Shown here: positions 7,731 through 14,480 of the stretch, piece by piece
Position numbering within the stretch: position 1 is the first letter of the stretch
Layout of the letters: every line of letters starts with the position of its first letter
Origin: an uncultured Flavobacteriales bacterium
GTDB taxonomy: Bacteria; Bacteroidota; Bacteroidia; Flavobacteriales_D; Crocinitomicaceae
Direction of reading: 5' to 3'
NCBI GenBank assembly: GCA_913056215.1
Contig: CAJXMN010000025.1
Span: 1-32,136, forward strand
DNA length: 32,136 bases
Notes under the pieces: generated by a model
What the model was told of the DNA's origin: nothing
Databases searched by the model: none
The model's input: the letters and a program-made list of their open reading frames with translations, nothing else
Program-made: the position numbers and the translations under genes

Positions 7731-10700
7731 CTACCTGATAATCGTCACGTGTCCCGTATCGATATAGCGCTCATCCGTAATGGTCTCGCGAAATTCTAGT
7801 TTCCAGATATACGTTCCATCTTTCGCCTTCTTCCCTTGGTAAGTTCCATCCCATACATCATTGGGTGATCGGGCTTCAAACACAACTTCTCCCCATCTGT
7901 TAAACACAAGAAATCGGTAGTCTGTCGGTTCGTAACCTGTAAAAAACTCCACCTTAAACGTTTCGTTATAATCATTCCCATCAGGAGTAAAGGTATTGGG
8001 GATATACAATAAATTTTCATTTTCAATCGTCAGCTCCCTCCGCACTGTATCAGAACAACCATTCGCATTGCTCGCGATCAATGTGATGACATACTTCTCA
8101 GCAGTTTCAGGAAATGTGTGAACAGGATTAACTTCATTGGAATTAATACTATCTTCGAAATACCACTCGTAAGACGACGCCTGCTGTGATTGGTTAAAAA
8201 AGTCAACTGTCGGATCAAGGATCGTCCATTCGGTTTCCGTTGTTGTAAACTGAGCTTGAACGCGCGCCGGTTGATCTACAACGTTTTCCTGTTGAGCTGT
8301 ACAACCATTATCATCCACAACAGTAAATAAATATTCACCTGCACATAACGAATCAACCTGATTTCCAACTTGATCAATATCCATACCTGACCACAAATAA
8401 GTATAAGGCGCGGTTCCACCAGTGGCAACTCCAGAAACACTGCCATTACATTCGCCGTAACACAGCACGTCATAAACATCTACATCTAACTGAATGACTG
8501 GTGGTTGCGTCACTTGAATCGTATCTAAAAACTGACAACCTTGTTCATCAACCACTTCTACCTCATAAAACCCCGCTGTCAATCCATTAAATATACTATC
8601 CGAAAAATAATTTGAGCCTCCATTGATACTGAAAGCGTAATCGGGAGTACCTCCTGTCGTGTTATCAAAATCAATTCGGCCATCGCTGCCGCCAAAACAA
8701 CTAACAGCTGCCGGTATCAATGTTGATGACAAGGGTTGTGGAGCTATAATTGTAAATGAGGAATCGCGTGTACAGCCGTTCTGATCCTGGACGAAGAGCG
8801 TATAGTTTCCAGCTGACAAATTATCAAACAAGGCATTGCCCTGATAATTCGTACCATCTATACTGTATTGAAAACCAGGTGTTCCTCCAGTAGTAGAATT
8901 AACGTTGAGTTCTCCATCATCGGCAGCAAAACATGAAATAGCTGTCACGTCTACTGAAAATTCAATTGGATTGGGCTCGTTCACAAATACTTGCTGAGAA
9001 GAAGAACAACCATTATCATCCTCGATGAAGGCAGTATAATTATCGCTGCTCAGGTTGTTAAATACATTATTGAGCTGAACATTCGTACCATTATCGATGC
9101 TGTAATCGTAAGGCGCGGCACCATTTTGAACGTTGATAAATTCGATCATACCACTCGAACCTCCATAGCAATCCACCTCAGAAATATTCAAATCAAACTG
9201 AACACTCGGCAGCGTGTTGACGGTCACCTCCAACGTGTCCATACAGTTATTTTGATCCCTCACGATAATAGCATAATTTCCTCCTGCAAGCCCTGTAAAA
9301 ACAGCATTATTTTGAAACGTGTTCGCCGTATCTATACTGTACTCGTATGTTCCAGTGCCACCAGTGACAGTCATGGCAATTTCTCCATCCTGACTTCCAT
9401 TGCAACTTTCATCAGTAGTATTGGAATTCAACTGTAATGCAGGAGGCTCAGAGATGTTAAAAGAAAAACTCTCAGTACATGACTCACAAGGTTTTAGCGA
9501 AACATCATCGATACCGAAATCATTTCCCACATCATCTAAATTGACGCCCTCAATACATATTTGCACCTGGGTCGTATTGCCCGAATTCCAAAACATGTTA
9601 TGCTCTTCCCATACGCCTGTATTTGCTGGAGCAGTTAGGACACCACCAAGCGGTATACCATCCATCAATACTTGAATTTCTCCGGGAGATGTCGTAAATA
9701 ATGAAGATAGCCATAATGAAAAATTGTAGTTGGTGTTAGAGTTCACATTGACCGTTTGACACCAGACATTTTGATTGGCCGAAATACTTCCATTGACCAC
9801 CAGAAAATTACCTGAACCCTGATTTCCACTTCCTACAAAACCCGAATGGTATAGGTTCGCATCGTAAGTCACAGCAATATTCTCTCCTCCAATATTAGGA
9901 CCAGGCGAACCAATACTATAATCTGTATTGAACCCTTGATAATAAGACTGAAAATGACCATTCTCTATAAGCTCATTGCCTGCAGAGGCACAAGTATCCG
10001 TTACCTCAACCATATGATTTCCTGCGGATAAGTTACTATTCGTATTACCGCCGTTTCCTGTAGCGTTCCAATCGATCACATAATCTGGACCATGACCACC
10101 AGCGGGAGCAACAGTTGCCTCACCATCATTACCACCATTGCAAAGTACATTCGTTGTGGTAAGGTTGTCCGTTATGACAGTCGGTTCACTAATGATGATC
10201 TGCTCAGTAACAATACAGTCGGGGTTATTTTGTGGACGCACATAGACGTCATAGGTTCCCGCTGATAAACTTGAGAAAGTACCAGAAGCACCATAGTTCG
10301 TTCCATCCAGCGAATACTCGTAAGGTGTATAAGCCCCGTTCGCAAATGATTCGATAACTGCATCCGATCCTCCGTTACATACAGGTGCTGAAGAATACGC
10401 CGTCAAATTTAGTTCATCCGGTAGCGGAGCAGGTATATGTTGGAATTGAGGTGCGTTAACAGGTGTCCCGTCATAGACAGCATTGCCTTGAACATTATCA
10501 AAATTGTTATCAAACTTATAATACGCCAGTAACCCTGGTGTAGTCGTTGGATTTGGTAAATCGAGCATATTATCAGCTATTTCTTGCTGTGTACGTGCTA
10601 CATTCCATATTCGAACCTCATCGATGTATCCCGTAAACTGTTCACATTGACAAGCAGATTGACCTCCAATAGCCGTAATTAAATCATTTTGAACCATATC

Positions 10701-11096
10701 ACCCGTCCAGGCCATCTCCCCCGTCAAACAACCATTCACATAATAGCGCAAAAACTGACCATTATATGTTGCGGCCAGGTGATAAGTCTCTCCCATGACT
10801 AAATTTACACCAGCTGCAGCTACTCCACCAAAATTGGCAAAACCATTTGTCGTTGCAATCTCAAAACTACCAATTCGCAGTAGATAGTTAACATCCCCTG
10901 GGTTTGTGTGTTTCGAAACGATGTTTGTGGATGCTCCCGTATATTGAATCAAGGCCTCAACAGTAATCTGATCGCCTGGGACATCAAGATCACCTGTCTC
11001 TATAAAATTGACAGGTCCAGGCATAAAAAGCGAACTCGGTTGACCGAACAAAAATACTGAAAACGTTATAAACAGTAGTGTGGTGAATAATTTCAT
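7731..11096 (-). CDS. Large cell-surface adhesin with LamG-like, SprB-repeat, PKD and gliding-motility C-terminal domains
   Basis: A 1121-residue secreted protein. A signal peptide (about 1-19) is followed by a LamG/concanavalin-like domain (about 24-215, with FTGYIDEVRIWNVART). SprB-like repeats span about 228-950; I count seven, each opening with a C(N/F/Y)GG-type motif and closing with an NGC-type motif and an NEP/SEP/TQP turn. The second repeat is interrupted by a jelly-roll-like insert at about 369-539. A PKD-like domain (about 950-1025) and a CHU_C/gliding-motility C-terminal domain (about 1028-1121, YIPNTFTPDGND and FNRWGEVVFE) finish it. That C-terminal type is associated with type IX secretion. 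A role in adhesion or surface binding is inferred. It has no obvious operon partner, and I found only a weak promoter candidate upstream. Confidence 0.92.
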   Translation of the reverse strand: MKLFTTLLFITFSVFLFGQPSSLFMPGPVNFIETGDLDVPGDQITVEALIQYTGASTNIVSKHTNPGDVNYLLRIGSFEIATTNGFANFGGVAAAGVNLVMGETYHLAATYNGQFLRYYVNGCLTGEMAWTGDMVQNDLITAIGGQSACQCEQFTGYIDEVRIWNVARTQQEIADNMLDLPNPTTTPGLLAYYKFDNNFDNVQGNAVYDGTPVNAPQFQHIPAPLPDELNLTAYSSAPVCNGGSDAVIESFANGAYTPYEYSLDGTNYGASGTFSSLSAGTYDVYVRPQNNPDCIVTEQIIISEPTVITDNLTTTNVLCNGGNDGEATVAPAGGHGPDYVIDWNATGNGGNTNSNLSAGNHMVEVTDTCASAGNELIENGHFQSYYQGFNTDYSIGSPGPNIGGENIAVTYDANLYHSGFVGSGNQGSGNFLVVNGSISANQNVWCQTVNVNSNTNYNFSLWLSSLFTTSPGEIQVLMDGIPLGGVLTAPANTGVWEEHNMFWNSGNTTQVQICIEGVNLDDVGNDFGIDDVSLKPCESCTESFSFNISEPPALQLNSNTTDESCNGSQDGEIAMTVTGGTGTYEYSIDTANTFQNNAVFTGLAGGNYAIIVRDQNNCMDTLEVTVNTLPSVQFDLNISEVDCYGGSSGMIEFINVQNGAAPYDYSIDNGTNVQLNNVFNNLSSDNYTAFIEDDNGCSSSQQVFVNEPNPIEFSVDVTAISCFAADDGELNVNSTTGGTPGFQYSIDGTNYQGNALFDNLSAGNYTLFVQDQNGCTRDSSFTIIAPQPLSSTLIPAAVSCFGGSDGRIDFDNTTGGTPDYAFSINGGSNYFSDSIFNGLTAGFYEVEVVDEQGCQFLDTIQVTQPPVIQLDVDVYDVLCYGECNGSVSGVATGGTAPYTYLWSGMDIDQVGNQVDSLCAGEYLFTVVDDNGCTAQQENVVDQPARVQAQFTTTETEWTILDPTVDFFNQSQQASSYEWYFEDSINSNEVNPVHTFPETAEKYVITLIASNANGCSDTVRRELTIENENLLYIPNTFTPDGNDYNETFKVEFFTGYEPTDYRFLVFNRWGEVVFEARSPNDVWDGTYQGKKAKDGTYIWKLEFRETITDERYIDTGHVTIIR

Positions 11097-11227
11097 CTTA
11101 CAGCAGTTATTTCAAAACATAAAACTACTGATTTCAAAGCATATAGCAATTAAAATAGCGGTGATTCAATCAACAATTAAATTGTATAACAGAATGTGGT
11201 CAAGTTGTTACAAATAACACCAATCGA

Positions 11228-11422
11228 CTATTCAGCGTCATTTTTACACTGTTCTTCAGGCTTCGCTCCGCACATACCGCAGGAACCTCCTTCTTCCTGA
11301 ACGAGTGGATTATTACTGGCACAAGTACCAGCAAATTCGCCATCCTTTTTAGCTAAGATTTTAATAGCAATCCCCGCAAAACCCAACGCCAACATTCCTA
11401 TTGCTATAAATATTACTTCCAT
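11228..11422 (-). CDS. Small membrane-anchored Cys-rich protein
   Basis: A 64-residue protein with an N-terminal membrane helix (about 2-22) followed by a basic KILAKK stop-transfer and a soluble tail carrying Cys34, Cys48, Cys51 and Cys59 (C-x13-CxxC-x7-C). Similar short proteins with a GTCAS segment and a CxxCG motif are, from memory, common in flavobacteria and usually left unnamed. The layout recalls NqrM/DUF539 (one helix plus a Cys cluster, needed for Na+-NQR maturation), but no nqr genes are in this window, so this is only a suggestion. Four cysteines could bind a metal or Fe-S centre. It has its own good promoter match at 11448-11478. Confidence 0.75.
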   Translation of the reverse strand: MEVIFIAIGMLALGFAGIAIKILAKKDGEFAGTCASNNPLVQEEGGSCGMCGAKPEEQCKNDAE

Positions 11423-11447
11423 TTTTTCAATAGTTTTAATTCACGCA

Positions 11448-11478
11448 CAAATATAACAAAATGCGCTACTCCGACAAA
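11448..11478 (-). promoter_or_regulatory. Predicted promoter of the small Cys-rich membrane protein
   Basis: On the minus strand TTTG (11478-11475), 19 bases, TATATTTG (11455-11448): exact matches to both boxes with normal spacing. It overlaps the 3' end of the DUF2807 gene. Transcription would start near 11441, about 20 bases before the ATG. Confidence 0.65.
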
Positions 11479-12221
11479 GGAATAAGATCCCCAGCCCCCT
11501 CCTTTGTCAAGTCTACACTAAAAGGCGTTCCAGTATACATAATATTCCCGCGTTCGTATATTTCAGCTTGCAATTGAGCGCCATCTGCGTTCACCACCAT
11601 ATTCCCCTGCGTTTGTGATTTCACCAGAATCTGACTACTCACTTCTAAATCACGCGTATCGCCAAAGCTATTCGTTTTATTGTTGAAATAAGCTTGAATT
11701 GTTTGTCCCTTCAATGTATAATTGCCGAAACCGTGTGTAACCAATGCACTCATATAGCTGTTTTGTACGGTCAACTCAACATCTCCGGCACCATCTCTTA
11801 TTACCAGTCGAAGCTCTCCAGATTTCAACGTATCTTGGTTGGTCAACCCCTCACTACCTTCATAATAAATGTAGGGAGGGGACTCAATGTGCAACTCCAC
11901 TTTGATGCGAGATGATAGATCGCGCAAAAATCCACATTTATTATTATTGGTAATGGTTAATTGTTTATCGCTCTCTTCGATTTGTACATGTTGGAGTAAA
12001 TGCGCACCGCCAATTAAGACAATACGATTCGAACTATCAGGAACGATGGTATAATCCAAGTCATCAAACAACCGCAAACTATCATTTTTAGCATTAAGCT
12101 GAACGGTGCGTGTGCTCGCTTCACCTTTCCCCTTAAAACATGTGCGTTCTGCTGGCTTCTTACACTGTACAAGGAGTGCAACAAGTATGCACGGCATCAT
12201 GATATGTATTTTCCCTGTCAT
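11466..12221 (-). CDS. DUF2807 (GIN-domain) surface or periplasmic protein
   Basis: About 251 residues. An N-terminal hydrophobic segment ends in VQCKK, a possible lipoprotein site (Cys20), although Gln just before the Cys is atypical. The body is beta-rich with DUF2807/head-GIN features: LDYTIVPDSSNRIVLIGG, KVELHIESPPYIYYEGSEGL and repeated short polar strands such as GAGDVELTV, GFGNYTLKG and GNMVVNADGAQ, which suggest a right-handed beta-solenoid. Family members are called putative autotransporter adhesin heads, but function is unproven. The stop of the PagL-like gene and this ATG share a base (TAATG), so translation is probably coupled. An upstream in-frame ATG at 12227 would add two residues. 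Confidence 0.8.
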   Translation of the reverse strand: MTGKIHIMMPCILVALLVQCKKPAERTCFKGKGEASTRTVQLNAKNDSLRLFDDLDYTIVPDSSNRIVLIGGAHLLQHVQIEESDKQLTITNNNKCGFLRDLSSRIKVELHIESPPYIYYEGSEGLTNQDTLKSGELRLVIRDGAGDVELTVQNSYMSALVTHGFGNYTLKGQTIQAYFNNKTNSFGDTRDLEVSSQILVKSQTQGNMVVNADGAQLQAEIYERGNIMYTGTPFSVDLTKEGAGDLIPLSE

Positions 12222-13297
12222 TACCATTCGAAAGTGAGTCCATATTCAAAATAGTCCGCTTTTGCCCAATGTGATTTGATACTAACATTTGCCATTAACT
12301 GATCTGTCAGTCGCAACCGCCCCCCGAATTTGTGGTACCACATTCCTCGCGGATCTAACGGGTTCAATAAATAACGTCCCATGGCAACAATTAATTCAAA
12401 ACGCTGAACAGGCAATACGTAGCCCAGATAACTTCCCAACTGCCAATTTTTACGCTGCTTATAATCACCCTCGACCTCTACAATAATCGATTGATTGTAT
12501 ATAACGTCAGCTCCCCATTCAACATAAGACACCTTCCCGACTTTATATTGTAAAAATTGAGTAAAACTAGCCACTCCATAGCGACTACCACCAGTAGGAT
12601 AAACCTCCTTAGCACTCGCTATCAATTGCGAACCCCATCGCCATTTCGAAGTAGAAAACTGCTCCTGCTCCAGCTGCTTTTGATCACGCCCGATGGACTC
12701 AAAATAATAATCAAAATTCAACGCCAGGTAAGGAACATTCAAACCTAGATTAGGGAGTCGATATGCACCGTTTGACCAATGCGCCATACTGATTTCTAAC
12801 CCGGCAGACCAAGCTTTAAATTGACGCTCCAGCAAAACACCGATTGTGACAGCTCCATTCAGGTGTGAACCAATTGCATTATTCTTGGGATTTTTCTGTT
12901 GATCGAATTTCTTACTTACATAAGCAACACCTGCCGACATTTTACTTCCGAATGACCAGTGTCCCTTTCTAAAAAAGGGAAGGTACAAAAAGGACTGTAC
13001 CCCAAACGACTCGCCTAATACTTCACGAAAACCAAAATTGGTGTAATTAGCATTGAACCCAAATCTCGGACGATTGAAATGAATGTGCCAGGATTTAGAG
13101 CCATCGTATTGCCAAACTACTCCCATATCTATGGAATGGGTATGACCTTGCGTCAAATGTTGCATGGTGGAACGATGCGGCAAAACATAACCGATTTTTG
13201 GAGACAAACTAACGCCCTGAACGGTACCTTTAAATTGCGTAAATGAGTACACAGGACTTATAAATACCAGTAGAACTAATACCTTCAGAAGGTTCAC
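12221..13297 (-). CDS. PagL-like acyloxyacyl hydrolase (lipid A 3-O-deacylase family)
   Basis: A 358-residue outer-membrane beta-barrel protein. The signal peptide is about residues 1-18, alternating amphipathic strands run through the rest, and it ends with a C-terminal Trp (YGLTFEW), as many barrels do. The family signature HWSNGAYRLPNLGLN (from His173) contains the His and Ser that correspond to the PagL catalytic pair. PagL removes the 3-linked acyl chain of lipid A. No Glu is found at the usual spacing after the Ser; the nearest acids are Asp196 and Glu200. It is larger than classical PagL (about 150 residues), as Bacteroidota members usually are. It is the first gene of a coupled pair with the DUF2807 gene. 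Confidence 0.82.
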   Translation of the reverse strand: MNLLKVLVLLVFISPVYSFTQFKGTVQGVSLSPKIGYVLPHRSTMQHLTQGHTHSIDMGVVWQYDGSKSWHIHFNRPRFGFNANYTNFGFREVLGESFGVQSFLYLPFFRKGHWSFGSKMSAGVAYVSKKFDQQKNPKNNAIGSHLNGAVTIGVLLERQFKAWSAGLEISMAHWSNGAYRLPNLGLNVPYLALNFDYYFESIGRDQKQLEQEQFSTSKWRWGSQLIASAKEVYPTGGSRYGVASFTQFLQYKVGKVSYVEWGADVIYNQSIIVEVEGDYKQRKNWQLGSYLGYVLPVQRFELIVAMGRYLLNPLDPRGMWYHKFGGRLRLTDQLMANVSIKSHWAKADYFEYGLTFEW

Positions 13298-13599
13298 TTG
13301 CGTATGTGTAGTGTGGGTGCTAATAACCTTTTATATTTTCAACAATAAAATTAGTGGAAATTATTGAATCCCCCTTGTTCCACTGTCATAAATAGTCGCT
13401 GAAACTGTTCTTTGAGTCTTCATTGCGTGCACAACGGTTACAACTGGCAATATATCAATAAAATAAAAGCGTTTTATTAAACGGGTAGACAATCGGATAG
13501 GTATATACTATTTTTGAGGTTCTAAATATCAACTTTCAATAGTTGGAACAACATTACTCCATCCAATTGTGTAATGCTATTTTTGTAAAAAAAGATAAT
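13298..13599. other. Intergenic region between divergent pagL-like gene and mazG
   Basis: About 300 AT-rich bases with no convincing gene. It holds two exact -7 boxes (TATTTTTG at 13509 and 13578) pointing to mazG. For the minus-strand pagL-like gene I see only a 7-of-8 match (TATTGTTG, near 13345). Confidence 0.5.
13509..13585 (+). promoter_or_regulatory. Two -7 boxes upstream of mazG
   Basis: TATTTTTG occurs at 13509-13516 and again at 13578-13585, both exact TAnnTTTG matches. Neither has a clear TTG at the normal -33 distance. From the second box, transcription would begin near 13592, only about 8 bases before the ATG at 13600. Confidence 0.45.
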
Positions 13600-14367
13600 A
13601 TGGATCCTCGACTAAAAGCATTTCAACGATTACTCGATATCATGGATGAACTTCGCGAAAAATGTCCATGGGATCGAAAACAAACTCTTCAGTCCTTGCG
13701 TCATTTAACTATTGAGGAGACGTATGAACTCGCCGATGCTATTTTAGATGACAACATGGAAGAGTTGAAAGGAGAGATTGGAGATCTAATGCTCCACCTG
13801 GTGTTTTACAGTAAAATGGCAAGTGAAAAAAAAGCTTTCAATATAACTGATGTCCTAAACGGTATTTGTGATAAACTCGTTCATCGCCATCCCCATATTT
13901 ATGGTGATGTGGAAGCAGATGATGAAGAAGCTGTGAAGAAAAATTGGGAACAACTGAAATTAAAAGAAGGTAAAAAATCTGTTTTGGAAGGTGTACCTCG
14001 TTCACTGCCCGCTCTTGTGAAAGCCGGAAGAATCCAGGAAAAAGTGCGCGGTATTGGTTTCGACTGGGATACCAGCGAACAGGTCATATCCAAAGTACGT
14101 GAAGAACTTGACGAGCTCGACCATGAAGTTCAACATAAAACAGATCGTGTGGAATCAGAGTTTGGTGATGTACTTTTCTCCATGATCAATTATGCTCGCT
14201 TTGTCGGTGTCAACCCCGAAGCTGCATTGGAACGGACGAATAAAAAATTTATACGCCGTTTTCAATCCATGGAAAAAATGATTGATCAGGAAGAATTGAA
14301 ATTTGAAAATATGAACCTTGAACAAATGGATCAGTATTGGGAAAAAGCTAAATTAAACGAGGAATAA
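13600..14367 (+). CDS. mazG: Nucleoside triphosphate pyrophosphohydrolase MazG
   Basis: A house-cleaning enzyme that hydrolyses NTPs and dNTPs to monophosphates and pyrophosphate. The 255 residues contain two tandem MazG domains. The first has MDELREKCPWDRKQT, EETYE (39-43) and EIGD (59-62) as metal ligands; the second has EELDEL and ESEFGDVLF. The end, DQYWEKAK, is typical. I chose the ATG at 13600 because the protein family begins with this MDPRLKAFQRL-type sequence. A longer TTG-started frame from 13543 would place an exact -7 promoter box inside the gene. Confidence 0.95.
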   Translation: MDPRLKAFQRLLDIMDELREKCPWDRKQTLQSLRHLTIEETYELADAILDDNMEELKGEIGDLMLHLVFYSKMASEKKAFNITDVLNGICDKLVHRHPHIYGDVEADDEEAVKKNWEQLKLKEGKKSVLEGVPRSLPALVKAGRIQEKVRGIGFDWDTSEQVISKVREELDELDHEVQHKTDRVESEFGDVLFSMINYARFVGVNPEAALERTNKKFIRRFQSMEKMIDQEELKFENMNLEQMDQYWEKAKLNEE

Positions 14368-14402
14368 ATTTGCCGTTCAATCAACGAATAAAGCTATTTA
14401 CA

Positions 14403-14410
14403 TAATTTTG
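14403..14410 (+). promoter_or_regulatory. Predicted -7 box for the TonB-dependent receptor
   Basis: TAATTTTG matches TAnnTTTG exactly, 70 bases before the GTG start. A convincing -33 TTG is missing. Confidence 0.4.
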
Positions 14411-14420
14411 GCTTTCAAAA

Positions 14421-14459
14421 CCAAGAATTTTCCCTATATATGTAAATTGAAATTCTTGG
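14421..14459. repeat. Perfect inverted repeat in the TonB-receptor leader
   Basis: CCAAGAATTT (14421-14430) and AAATTCTTGG (14450-14459) are exact reverse complements around 19 bases. It begins about where transcription from the -7 box at 14403 would start and ends 21 bases before the GTG. It could be an mRNA leader hairpin or a two-fold operator site. Confidence 0.6.
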
Positions 14460-14480
14460 AAAACATTTAAAAACTTAATT

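Noticed and set aside
8991-9437. 148-codon plus-strand frame opposite the adhesin gene
   Set aside because: It is a mirror frame of the SprB repeats; composition is Ile/Arg-rich without domain features, while the opposite strand reads clear repeats.
8200-10400. CRISPR-like or tandem DNA repeats
   Set aside because: The repetition is at protein level (SprB-type repeats of about 80 residues); DNA copies are strongly diverged and there are no spacers.
6850-11096. Genomic island or prophage border around higBA and the adhesin
   Set aside because: No integrase, transposase, tRNA, direct repeats or clear base-composition shift were seen; a toxin-antitoxin pair alone is not enough.
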